64,000 nucleotides of DNA. Origin: Tachypleus tridentatus (taxonomy: Eukaryota; Arthropoda; Merostomata; Xiphosura; Limulidae). The stretch lies in NCBI RefSeq assembly GCF_004210375.1, contig NC_134828.1:21134400-21198399 (forward strand), read 5' to 3'. A program made the position numbers and the translations under genes. How positions within the stretch are numbered: position 1 is the stretch's first letter; every line of letters starts with the position of its first letter. The notes beneath the pieces are model-generated. The model ran no database searches. It saw only the letters and a program-made list of their open reading frames with translations, and was not told the origin of the DNA. Positions 23,601-33,874 of the stretch are shown here, piece after piece.

Positions 23601-24296
23601 ATGGCTTCAAGCTCGTCAAAACACCGAGGATGCCTCAACAAGGCCAATTTTTTCTGCTACGTGTGTGGGGACTTCACGACAGTTGCACAGCGTCGAACCA
23701 TCACTTCCCTCCTCAGAACTGCCTACTTTCATTATTTTGACTGTAAAATTGGTGATCAGGACAAATCTTGGGCTCTACACATCTGTTGTAAACCCTGCTA
23801 CAATGGACTAACTGCTTGGTTTAATGGCAAGAAAGCAGCTTTCAACTTTGCAGTCCCGATGGTTTGGAGAGAGCCACGAAGCCATGCAGACGATTGTTAT
23901 TTTTGTCTAACAAATATAACTGGTTTCAATGCATCTTTTAGAAAAAAGATCAAATATCCCAACCTTCCATCTGCTATGAGAACCATTCCCCATTCAGATG
24001 ATCTTCCTGTCCCAACACCTCCAGTAAATAAGGATCTTCTTTTCTCATCAGATGAAGAAATGCCTCCAAGGGAAGATTCTGCCAAGTCAATCTCTTCCGA
24101 AGATATTGACTCTTCTTATTCAGGAACAAGTGGCAACGAGCCACACTGGATCACGCAAGAAGACCTGAATGACCTTGCTCGTGATTTGTATCTGTCAAAA
24201 CAGCAGTCAAAGCTCTTGGCTTCTCGGCTTAAACAGTGGAACCTAGTCCAGGAAGATGTAAGGATCACCAGTTTCAGGAATCGGAAAAAAGAATGA
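23601..24296 (+). CDS. Cys-rich protein of a repeated arthropod family, function unknown
   Basis: The open frame starts ATG GCT TCA AGC, nine bases after a good splice acceptor (TTTTTTTCAG ending 23,592), so a 5' untranslated exon is likely. It encodes 231 residues. The N-terminus has a zinc-binding-looking pattern (NFFCYVCGDF ... LHICCKPCYNGL). Then come VPMVWREPRSHADDCYFC, IKYPNLPSAMRTIPHSD, an acidic Ser-rich stretch, and a helical end, LARDLYLSKQQSKLLASRLK. I recognise this layout from a large family of near-identical uncharacterised proteins scattered in arthropod genomes, probably carried by a mobile element; members are usually longer, so this one may be cut by its TGA at 24,294. That family recall is from memory. 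Its 3' flank recurs elsewhere in the window, which supports a repeated unit. Confidence 0.65.
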   Translation: MASSSSKHRGCLNKANFFCYVCGDFTTVAQRRTITSLLRTAYFHYFDCKIGDQDKSWALHICCKPCYNGLTAWFNGKKAAFNFAVPMVWREPRSHADDCYFCLTNITGFNASFRKKIKYPNLPSAMRTIPHSDDLPVPTPPVNKDLLFSSDEEMPPREDSAKSISSEDIDSSYSGTSGNEPHWITQEDLNDLARDLYLSKQQSKLLASRLKQWNLVQEDVRITSFRNRKKE

Positions 24297-24329
24297 GGCA
24301 CATTCTTGCCTCAGACAAAAAATATTTTT

Positions 24330-25030
24330 TTGTAAACCAGTGTTATTATTATTATTTATTTCACCTAATCTAATCTTAACTAACCTTACAAAATCCCTAT
24401 TTTTACATTTTAATTACCTTTGGAGTATTGAATAAAGAATAAACAGGAAAAACAAGAAATAAAGTACTTATGCAATTTCTCTTTTTTCTTGGTGTCAAAT
24501 GTTGAGAACACTTAAGCATATTTTTGTAGTAATGATAGCAATGCATTAAATATTTTGTTAATTAACTAATACACCAAAGAACATAGACTAATGACATGCA
24601 AAAGATAAGTTTCTCAAACAATTACAATATTTCTGGCTTTTTAACTATTGAACAAAAGCTGTTACAAATTCATCCAAGTTACCTGGTGTGATTCCCATGG
24701 TAACAAATGCTGTATTGTAAGAGAAATTGACACTTGTCTGTTCAGATGTAACTTAATACAAAATGTCATAGGATAGATCAAACCTTGATATTCTATTAGT
24801 TGAAGGTAAAATATTATTAAATGTAAAAGACAACTATTAACAAAAAGAGGATGTGACTGGTGGGTGCAGTAAGAGGGGTCTGATATCTATGACAGCTTTC
24901 TATCCAAATAAAATTGAAAATTATGAAAAATTATATTTTGTCTGAGCAATCAAGATTTTACAGTGAATAACTTCAATTTTGTACTTTATGAATGTGTGAT
25001 GGATAAAACAGATGAGAAAAGATGTCTAGA
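24330..25030 (+). repeat. 3' flank of the Cys-rich ORF, first of three copies in window
   Basis: Shares ordered blocks with 36,930-37,620 and 41,085-41,710: TTATTT.ACCTAATCTA, AATTACCTTT, AAATA.AGTACTTA, TTTCTGGCTTT, a run ending AATTATA.TTT.TCTGAG.AAT, and GATGAGAAAAGATG. Divergence from the other two copies is high, but the order is preserved. Confidence 0.6.
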
Positions 25031-25034
25031 AAAA

Positions 25035-26180
25035 GTGTCACATTTGGAGAAATGCAGTATTTTTTAAATAACATGTGCTGAGAAAATATAGGAGTAGAAA
25101 AGACTGGTGTACTGATAGCAAACATTTTTATAGCAATGCTTAAAGGGCAAACCAGGACTGAGATAGCTTTGGGTGAGAGGAAGTAATGTTGTTTTGGAAA
25201 AAGACATCAGTAGAAAAAGATGTTGCAATGGTATAGAGTAATTTGCCACCACAACCAGAATAGAACAAAAAAAATAATACTTTGACAATCACAGAAATCC
25301 AAAGGGTGATTTTTAAATTATTGAAATACAAAGTTGATAACTTACCACACAGTAAATGAATATGTGTGAGGCTAGGACTTGAAATTAATGTTAATGAACA
25401 ATACAATATATAAATTCAGAATAATAAATATTTCAATGAATAAATGAATCAGGAGTAAAAAGCATCAGACTTAATCACTAACAACAATTAGTAATAATCA
25501 GTAATAACATTCTTCATCAATATCTTGTGAAAGCTCAATATAAGATTGACATTCACTTGTTAGATCACAAGATTACAAACCATGAAACTGTAATTTTCAT
25601 AATGTACAACGTTTATGATATCTGTACATCACCACCAGGGAAAACTGATGCCAGTTTCATATTACATGCATGTGTACTCAAATTAAACATGATCATTAAA
25701 AAGGTAAGCTATTATTTTAATGCAATTAAAAATTCAGAGATAAGCTAAACAATAGAAGGAATAATAAACGAATGCTAACAAAACCGTAACCAAATATAAA
25801 AACATAATTTATTATCTCACAGTGTTGATGTAGCCTCTTTCTTGTAACTTTATTATACAAGTGACATGGTTTTAATTTTGTCACTTGGCAAAGTATGTAT
25901 ATCTTACATTAGATGTGAGACAATTATGGTAAGGTACTCATGATGACTCAATCTTATACTTATTTTAATAATCCATATTCACAATGTTAAAACTTTAAGA
26001 AAACATAAATTTTTCATACCAAGCAATTATAGCCATATTATATTCTCTGAGTACATGCATCTTGACTGTGTAAAAGGATCTGAGAATGGTATCTGTAATA
26101 ATTAATTTAAACTCAGCTAAGCCAATACAAATTTAACAGGTGATTAGACACTGTTCATTAACAAGTCCCAAAATTGTTTT
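25035..26180. other. AT-rich stretch, no gene seen
   Basis: Short chance frames on both strands. No motif recognised. Confidence 0.45.
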
Positions 26181-26187
26181 ATAGAAA

Positions 26188-26480
26188 CAGCTGTTTAATA
26201 TGCATAAATTTTGTTCAACAATAACTGCTATTCAAGTTTGATAACAGCTGATTAGCATGTGTCATTTTTGTTCAACAGGAACTGTTGCTCAGAAGTAGTA
26301 CCAATTAATTTTATGTGTAAAGTTTGTTAAACAAGAACTGATGTTTACATTTTGTACTAGCTGTTTAGTATGTCTCATATTTATTAAAAAAACTGATGCT
26401 TAACTTGGTAGTGGCTGTTTATCTTTTTAAGATTGTGCAACATGAAAAAATATTTAAACTTAGTAAAAACTGTTTAACAC
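26188..26480 (+). repeat. Degenerate minisatellite, unit about 57 bp, five copies
   Basis: Units start near 26,188 (CAGCTGTTTA), 26,245 (CAGCTGATTA), 26,302, 26,358 (TAGCTGTTTA), 26,412 (TGGCTGTTTA) and 26,467 (AAACTGTTTA). Each has a central TTGTT(C/A)AACA or similar, followed by AACTG.TG.T. Confidence 0.65.
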
Positions 26481-26489
26481 ATCAATAGA

Positions 26490-27476
26490 CGTTAACCACC
26501 TGTTAACAGGATTAAACGTAACGTATTTCTATATCAGTTCCTGTTGAATTGTCAGAAACATGTTAGACTCAACATAGTTCAAGAGAAGCTAACATAAGAA
26601 TACTAACTTGTCAATAAGAAGTAGTTACACACACCATTATTTCTTTTACAATGATATATATATATAGATTCTTTTTTCAACTCTCCTTTCAATTAACACA
26701 AAAGGTGTTAATATTACTTGAAAACCATTGTTAGCTACATAACTTAAATGTTTTTGTTCTTTACAAAATCTGAATATTAATGAATGATGATTTTTTTACT
26801 AGTGTAATGTTTTTCCAATTATTTGATGTTTTGAACACAGGGTGAGACCTCTTCTTTCCATTTCATAATAAGATAAATATTTACTTGAAGGTGTTTTATT
26901 TTATTTCCAATGTTCAAGTGCTAATTAAAACATCCCTTTACAATTTATAAAATAACTACTGTAGAGAACATTACGTTATAGACTTCAAGAAACTTACCAT
27001 TGGAGGACTACAATATTGTTAATATAAAGTTATTAATAATAAAAAATTCAATTATAATAAATAAGTTATTACAAGTAAAACACACATCAACACAACCCAC
27101 ATTTCATCATCCTAAACATCTTTCTACAGTTCTACATACATCTTTTATTCTCACATTGTTCTACTATTTCCTTGTAAGGGATCTGTATCAGGTTTGGTTT
27201 CATACCTTTTGAAATCAAATAGGTGGCATCAAATCTGCTCACATTACAGAAAGAAACAAACAGTTCATATTAGACATTATCAAAAGAAAAAGATTCACAA
27301 TTGAAATTTATCTTCATAAAATTTCCATTCTTGTTTGCAGTTTGATAGATAGAAAGCTTACAAAAAACACATACATCAAATAAATATGTAATATTTACTT
27401 TCTTTAATAAGACCAAACTTTACTAACCTCTGATGAATATATATTTTGGATATGTACTACATACAAATTTAAGCAT
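26490..27476. other. AT-rich stretch left of the palindrome, no gene seen
   Basis: No coding or element signal recognised up to the palindrome edge. Confidence 0.45.
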
Positions 27477-27690
27477 ACAGATTGCTTCCTACCATTTTGC
27501 ATGTCTTTCCTTACAGGAAATATACCAGTAACCTGCCAATACAGTTACCTTTCAGTATTTTTTTTTTGTACAGAAATGACAGGCTGTGTGATGGATGAGC
27601 ACATGTAGGGGTGGCATTGTTGGTTGATTAGCATGTGTCCACCCTGTCTTTGCCACTGGATGCACTCTTGGAGTCTATTCCTATCTTGCA
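27477..27690 (+). mobile_element. I-group LINE fragment (ORF2 start), cut by palindrome edge
   Basis: ACAGATTGCTTCCTACCATT, then GTACAGAAATGACAGGCTGTG, matches the start of ORF2 of the I-group LINE (11,480-11,680). The mirror copy at 35,481-35,694 continues outward to 36,415, but this one stops at the arm edge. Confidence 0.8.
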
Positions 27691-27699
27691 AGGTGTTGC

Positions 27700-29310
27700 T
27701 GTACACTAATGCTAGTGATAACTTATTGTTTATGCATGACACCTTGTTAAGAGGATAAAATTGGTCTTACCTGAAATCTAGTGTGTCTTTTTAAAATCCT
27801 AAACTTGTATATTCTTATCCTTTGGTTTTTTAGATATATCTCAAGAAATCACAACACATTCATCCTTCCTGAATATTTTATATATTTAAATAAAGTCTAT
27901 TTTCTCTCTTCTTTTTTTTAATGCTCTTAACATGCTTTTCATAAGTTGCCAGGTAAGTCAATCACGTATTTCAGTTGAAAACAGAGAATCTACCTAATTC
28001 TATCTAGTTTCTTTGGTTTTGTACATTTCTTGTCAACAAGCTTTTTTATTTTGTAAAATTTCAGTCATCAACATTATTTTAACTAAACTTTTCATGTTCT
28101 TAATTATAGGAATATGTTTTAAAGTCATTTTAAATACTTTATTGTGAGAGAGAAAAATGTAATGTAGATTGTATGGTCAGTAGTATGAACTTAATGGGCA
28201 TTCTCTACTCAATCATATGAAATTAAATGTAGTCATGTTGTTTCGTATTCAGTCAGTAAATCAAACCACCCCACCCACTCCCCCACAAAAATTATATTTA
28301 CCAAAGAGTTTTGCCTACTTCAAAGGCATCTTCACATTACAAAAGGAGAAAAGTTATAACATTTATGAAAAGTTGTTTTACACCTAATGCAGAAAATGCT
28401 AAATCACATGTTCATTGCAAATTAAATCACTTTTTTATACCCTAATTTTAAAAGAGACCAGAAAATAGAGAGAATGGTGTTTCTAATTTTAAATATTTCT
28501 GGGAGAGCATGCCTCTGGATCTTCCTTAAGATATTGTGCATAAAATATGGTGTAGAGTCACAAGCAAGCACTACATAGTACACTGACAGGATTATCTCCC
28601 TGATTCATTAGTATCACCCACTTAAACATACTGAAAACCTTGTCTGTTGATCTTTACTAAAGAGATCTTAATATAACCTTTCAATCCCTGGAGTAATTTT
28701 AGTAGCTGTGGTGTGAACAATTCACAACAAATCAGTGTCATTACTCAGACAAAGCTCACACAATATTGCAAGTGAAGACTATCGAGGACCAACTAGTGAC
28801 TAGAATAGAAAGATAACTTCCTCGTTTTTACTTGATAATCAGTTTAAGTTGCATCACTCTGAACAGTCCTTTATACATCACTATTTCTTGTCTATGAAGA
28901 CCAAAGTTGTACACCACTTCATAAGTATTTGGTGGATCAGAGCAAGATGTATTGATTATCTTTCTTATGAAGTAGTTTGATCCTAGAGACACTTGTCACC
29001 TTGTAATTCAGAAGTTACTTTTTGTTTCATGAATGTTTAACAGAATTTAAATAAATAACTTTTTCTTTAATTATGTTTTTTATGTAAACCATTAAGATTT
29101 TCTGTACTTAATCTTTACTCATAGAAAACGATTTTAAAATAATAAAATCTATTTATTTTATTATAATTTCTTCAATAAAGAAATATGATTTGATATAAAA
29201 TTGTAGAAAGACTTGCCAACATTATGGTTAACAATGTGTCTGAAATGTGTCTAAGGTAATTAACCACCTTAATACAAAAGTATCCAATACCAAATAATTA
29301 GTAATAAACT
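27700..29310. other. AT-rich non-coding part of left palindrome arm
   Basis: No gene or element recognised. The sequence is mirrored at 33,875-35,475. Confidence 0.5.
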
Positions 29311-29311
29311 G

Positions 29312-29390
29312 TCAGTGATGTCGAGAAACCCACTTGTTGAGAAATTTATATGCAAAAACGGCTCGTTTGAGTTGAGAAAATATTTTACAT
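29312..29390 (+). repeat. 79-bp terminal repeat of the Penelope-like fragment, copy 1
   Basis: Begins TCAGTGATGTCGAGAAACCC and ends GAAAATATTTTACAT. Four copies lie in the window (also 30,656-30,734, 32,447-32,524 and 33,795-33,873), in alternating orientation, two around each RT fragment. Confidence 0.85.
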
Positions 29391-29395
29391 GGAAG

Positions 29396-29438
29396 AGCGA
29401 ACAACGTTTCGACCTTCTTCGGTCATCGTCAGGTTCAC
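29396..29438 (-). ncRNA. Hammerhead-ribozyme-like motif of Penelope-like element, copy 1
   Basis: Minus-strand equivalent of 33,748-33,790, with the same core CTGACGA, hairpin GACC-GAAGAA-GGTC and GAAAC. See the copy at 33,748 for the full reasoning. Confidence 0.4.
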
Positions 29439-29539
29439 AAAGAAAGAGGTAACTGACCGGAAGCTGACCACATGTTTGAAAGGGGTTGTGTAACTGTGTG
29501 TCGAAATGTAGAGGGCGGTATTAGATGTTTGAATATATA

Positions 29540-30655
29540 ATTTTATTTATTTTATTATATTAATATAGGTATAAAGGTGTTCCTTTATATTGGTTTATTT
29601 TGGGTTTAAGTTGTTGTATAAGTAAGGCTTCTTTAATTTTGCGTTTATTTATGTTTGTTTCTTTATTTAGTATTTGAGTGTTTTCTATGGTTATGTTGTG
29701 TTTATTTGACTTGCAGTGTTCGAAAACGTGTGAAGGTGACTTTTTATGTTCTTTGAATCTGGTTTCCATTTTTCTACTTGTTTCGCCAATATAGAAGTCG
29801 TGGCAGTTATCACATTGTATTTTATAAATAATGTTGGTGTGGTGTTTGTCAGTGTAGTTTTACATAGTATAGACCTCAGTTTTGTGCCTGGTTTTGAATA
29901 AATTTGGTATTAACTGGAATGTCATATTTTGTTACTAATTTTTGCCAAATGTTGGTTATTTGTTTGCTGATGTCAGGAATATATGGTATACAGCAGTATA
30001 TGGTTTCGTGGTTTTTTGATTCGTGAGCTGTATTTGGTGGTCGATTTTGCTTTTTGTCTAGGTGTGTGCGTATAATGTTTTCTACGGTTTGTGGAGGAAA
30101 CTTATTGATGTTGATGAAGTATTGTTTTATTTTGTCTAATTCATCGTTAATTTTATCTGGTGAGCATAGTTTTATGGCTGTGTTTATTTGGTTTCTTAGT
30201 ATGCTGAGTTTTTGTTTTGTTTCATGTGCTGAGTCCCAAGGAATGTATAGTCCAGTATGGGTGATTTTTCGGTGGATTTCTGTTTTCAATTGTGTGTCGG
30301 TTCTTGTAATTTTGAGGTTAAGAAATGATATTTGATTGCTTTCTTCCTGTTCACATGTGAAGTTAATGTTGGGATGTATAGAGTTAATGTGATTGAAAAA
30401 ATTAAGTATGTGTTCTGTAGATTTGAATCCCGCAACCGTGTCATCTACATATCTGTACCAGTATAGTGGTGGATGTAATGCTGTGTTAATTGCTTGTGTT
30501 TCAACTTGTGTCATAAAAATATTGGCTAGAACTGGTGATACTGGGTTGCCCATGCTTAGGCCATTTGTTTGTATATAGTTTTGGTTGTTGAACATGAAGT
30601 TTGTCTTTATCGTGGTGAATTCTATGAGGGTTGCTAACTGGTTACTGGGAATTTT
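29540..30655 (-). mobile_element. Penelope-like element, 5'-truncated RT and GIY-YIG endonuclease
   Basis: On the minus strand: KIPSNQIATLIEF-like start at 30,655; RT blocks GLSMGNPVSPVLANIF and YWYRYVDDTVAGF (YVDD box); then NQISFLNLKITR; and, after a frame change near 29,870, the GIY-YIG nuclease CHDFYIGETSRKMETRFKEH followed by LNKETNINKRKIKEALLIQQ. Penelope-like elements combine an RT related to telomerase with a GIY-YIG endonuclease, which matches. The first RT blocks and the N-terminal domain are missing from this fragment. It is bounded on both sides by 79-bp inverted repeats. Confidence 0.88.
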
Positions 30656-30734
30656 ATGTAAAATATTTTCTCAACCCAAACGAGCCGTTTTTGCATATAA
30701 ATTTCTCAACAAGTGGGTTTCTCGACATCACTGA
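30656..30734 (-). repeat. 79-bp terminal repeat, copy 2 (inverted)
   Basis: Reverse complement of the repeat at 29,312. It joins the truncated RT fragment to the head of an oppositely oriented Penelope-like ORF. Confidence 0.85.
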
Positions 30735-30817
30735 TTATTATTTCATCACGGCGATTGTACGAGAAGTGTAAGTTTTTTGTGTTTTTCTCAGTGTATTTGT
30801 ACTTACCTGTTACCATT

Positions 30818-31985
30818 ATGTCTGAACTAGCATACCGTACACCACTATTAACAGTACACGCTCACACGATCGTTAAGAAACTAAGAAATTTAAACCAACG
30901 AATTATTAATAGAAGAAATGACATTTATTTTATTCAACAATGTAGAAAAGAACAACTAACCCCTAATTTTGTAAAGGTAAAACTTTCAAAAAATTTTAAT
31001 ACATGCACAAACATTATCCAAAATTTACAGAAAAAACTACTTAAAGCCATGTTAAACACAAAATACAAAGAACTACATGACTTACAAAAACAAAAAATGA
31101 ACCTAGACCATCAACTGGCATGCTGCATTAAACCAGAGCTTTACGGACTTATACAACGAAACATAAACCAAATCAATACTAAGAACGACAGAGACAAAAG
31201 ATCTGCCACAACAAAAACTAGAAAACTAAGATGCAAACAGAAAAGACACCAAAACAACAAACCGTTGACTAACCTCATAATTAACAGATCCGACCGACAA
31301 TTAAACACAGACGAGATACATCTACTTAACAAAGGACACAACTTCGCAATAGCACCTAGGTACATTCCAACCATAGAATCAAAACATGTTTAGAAGACCT
31401 AGCCAGGAGACTTGTGATACTTTCTACAGAGAAGAAAAACAAGGAAACAACCAAACACAACCAACAGAAAGAAGACAACTTAGATAATTTTATTGACATC
31501 CAACAGCCAAACTTCCCAGGTAAAATTACAAATTTATATTTTCCAGAAACACCTAAAACAACATCTTAAACGATTTTTCAAAGAATTTTCTCACAAAACC
31601 ATCAACATAATTTCACAAAACAGAAAACTAAAAACAACCTTACAAAAGAGACATTAATTCCATTAAAAACCTAAAACAAGACAAAAACATAAAAATTCTA
31701 AAAGCAGATAAAGGTAACGCTATAGTCATAATGAACATGAATGAATACATCCAAAAAATGGATAACATCTTATCAGACACGAACAAATTTAAACCAATAC
31801 ACACAAATCCAACAAAGACACACGAGACGCAACTGAACAAATTACTACTACAAATGAAAAAAGCCAACACAATTTCACAAACACTTTATTCCTACCTACG
31901 TAAAACCGACTCACGCACACCGCAAATATACGGCATCCCCAAACCTCATAAACCAGATTGTCCATTACGACCAATAATGTCCACA
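30818..31985 (+). mobile_element. Penelope-like element, N-terminal domain to first RT blocks
   Basis: ORF from ATG 30,818 (MSELAYRTPLLTVHAH). It reads a Lys/Asn-rich N-terminal domain and LTNLIINRSDRQLNTDEIHL, then LLNKGHNFAIAPRY. After a stop and frame changes (31,391-31,700) it continues ILKADKGNAIVIMNMNEYI and PQIYGIPKPHKPDCPLRPIM. These are the N-terminal and first RT blocks of a Penelope-like protein. It breaks at 32,001, where the mirror arm begins, so RT blocks between RPIM and the YVDD region are absent. The segment from 31,180 to 32,001 is unique and forms the palindrome loop. Confidence 0.85.
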
Positions 31986-32001
31986 TATGAATCGTTTAAT
32001 T
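31180..32001 (+). other. Loop (unique spacer) of the palindrome
   Basis: These 822 bases have no mirror copy. They continue the Penelope-like ORF of the left arm without interruption and end abruptly against the right arm. Confidence 0.88.
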
Positions 32002-32446
32002 GTATTGATTTGGTTTATGTTTCGTTGTATAAGTCCGTAAAGCTCTGGTTTAATGCAGCATGCCAGTTGATGGTCTAGGTTCATTTTTTGTTTTTGTAAG
32101 TCATGTAGTTCTTTGTATTTTGTGTTTAACATGGCTTTAAGTAGTTTTTTCTGTAAATTTTGGATAATGTTTGTGCATGTATTAAAATTTTTTGAAAGTT
32201 TTACCTTTACAAAATTAGGGGTTAGTTGTTCTTTTCTACATTGTTGAATAAAATAAATGTCATTTCTTCTATTAATAATTCGTTGGTTTAAATTTCTTAG
32301 TTTCTTAACGATCGTGTGAGCGTGTACTGTTAATAGTGGTGTACGGTATGCTAGTTCAGACATAATGGTAACAGGTAAGTACAAATACACTGAGAAAAAC
32401 ACAAAAAACTTACACTTCTCGTACAATCGCCGTGATGAAATAATAA
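32002..32446 (-). mobile_element. Penelope-like N-terminal fragment (mirror copy)
   Basis: Minus-strand copy of 30,735-31,179. It starts at the same Met (MSELAYRTP) and is cut after NINQIN at the arm's inner edge. Confidence 0.88.
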
Positions 32447-32524
32447 TCAGTGATGTCGAGAAACCCACTTGTTGAGAAATTTATATGCAAAACGGCTCGT
32501 TTGGGTTGAGAAAATATTTTACAT
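32447..32524 (+). repeat. 79-bp terminal repeat, copy 3
   Basis: Same sequence as 29,312-29,390, with one A fewer in the A-run. Confidence 0.85.
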
Positions 32525-33645
32525 AAAATTCCCAGTAACCAGATAGCAACCCTCATAGAATTCACCACGATAAAGACAAACTTCATGTTCAACAACCAAA
32601 ACTATATACAAACAAATGGCCTAAGCATGGGCAACCCAGTATCACCAGTTCTAGCCAATATTTTTATGACACAAGTTGAAACACAAGCAATTAACACAGC
32701 ATTACATCCACCACTATACTGGTACAGATATATAGATGACACGGTTGCGGGATTCAAATCTACAGAACACATACTTAATTTTTTTCAATCACATTAACTC
32801 TATACATCCCAACATTAACTTCACATGTGAACAGGAAGAAAGCAATCAAATATCATTTCTTAACCTCAAAATTACAAGAACCGACACACAATTCAAAACA
32901 GAAATCCACCGAAAAATCACCCATACTGGACTATACATTCCTTGGGACTCAGCACATGAAACAAAACAAAAACTCAACATACTAAGAAACCAAATAAACA
33001 CAGCCATAAAACTATGCTCACCAGATAAAATTAACGATGAATTAGACAAAATAAAACAATACTTCATCAACATCAATAAGTTTCCTCCACAAATCGTAGA
33101 AAACATTATACGCACACACCTAGACAAAAAGCAAAATCGACCACCAAATACAGCTCACGAATCAAAAAACAACGAAACCATATACTGCTGTATACCATAT
33201 ATTCCTGACATCAGCAAACAAATAACCAACATTTGGCAAAAAATTAGTAACAAAATATGACATTCCAGTTAATACCAAATTTATTCAAAAACCAGGCACA
33301 AAACTGAGGTCTATTCTATGTAAAAACTACACTGACAAACACCACACCAACATTATTTATAAAATACAATGTGATAACTGCCACGACTTCTATATTGGCG
33401 AAACAAGTAGAAAAATGGAAACCAGATTCAAAGAACATAAAAAAGTCACCTTCACACGTTTTCGAACACTGCAAGTCAAATAAACACAACATAACCATAG
33501 AAAACACTCAAATACTAAATAAAGAAACAAACATAAATAAACGCAAAATTAAAGAAGCCTTACTTATACAACAACTTAAACCCAAAATAAACCAATATAA
33601 AGGAACACCTTTATACCTATATTAATATAATAAAATAAATAAAAT
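32525..33645 (+). mobile_element. Penelope-like RT and GIY-YIG fragment (mirror copy)
   Basis: Forward copy of the left-arm fragment, with GLSMGNPVSPVLANIF, YWYRYIDDTVAGF (Ile for Val in the YVDD box), NQISFLNLKITR and, near 33,370-33,410, CHDFYIGETSRKMET. Extra frame breaks not shared with the left arm include an added T near 32,782 and single-base changes near 33,240 and 33,440. The two copies have therefore decayed independently since the inversion. Confidence 0.88.
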
Positions 33646-33747
33646 TATATATTCAAACATCTAATACCGCCCTCTACATTTCGACACACAATTACACAAC
33701 CCCTTTCAAACATGTGGTCAGCTTCCGGTCAGTTACCTCTTTCTTTG

Positions 33748-33790
33748 TGAACCTGACGATGACCGAAGAAGGTCGAAACGTTGTTCGCTC
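33748..33790 (+). ncRNA. Hammerhead-ribozyme-like motif of Penelope-like element, copy 2
   Basis: CTGACGA (33,753-33,759, fitting the CUGANGA core) is followed by a hairpin GACC-GAAGAA-GGTC (33,761-33,774) and then GAAAC (33,775-33,779). This is the order of a hammerhead core, stem II and GAAA box. A very short stem III (AC-GUU-GU) and a weak stem I with the upstream GTGAAC can be drawn. Hammerhead motifs with minimal stem III have been reported in Penelope-like elements, but stem I pairing is imperfect here, so activity is doubtful. Confidence 0.42.
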
Positions 33791-33794
33791 TTCT

Positions 33795-33873
33795 ATGTAA
33801 AATATTTTCTCAACCCAAACGAGCCGTTTTTGCATATAAATTTCTCAACAAGTGGGTTTCTCGACATCACTGA
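33795..33873 (-). repeat. 79-bp terminal repeat, copy 4 (inverted)
   Basis: Reverse complement of copy 1. It closes the forward RT fragment. Confidence 0.85.
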
Positions 33874-33874
33874 C

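Larger units (their letters stand above)
27477..31179 (+). repeat. Left arm of a large palindrome
   Basis: This 3,703-bp arm is the reverse complement of 32,002-35,694. Paired positions sum to about 63,171 at the outer end (27,731 with 35,440) and 63,181 at the inner end (31,179 with 32,002). The arms match at roughly 98 percent by eye, with small indels such as an 11-bp duplication GTCTGAAATGT near 29,238 in this arm only. Contents from the outside in: a short I-group LINE piece, about 1.6 kb of AT-rich DNA, a reversed Penelope-like RT/GIY-YIG fragment, and the start of a forward Penelope-like ORF. Confidence 0.92.

Noticed and set aside
30054..30335. Frames opposite the Penelope-like RT
   Set aside because: Antisense shadows of the RT coding strand; mirrored identically at 32.8-33.1 kb.
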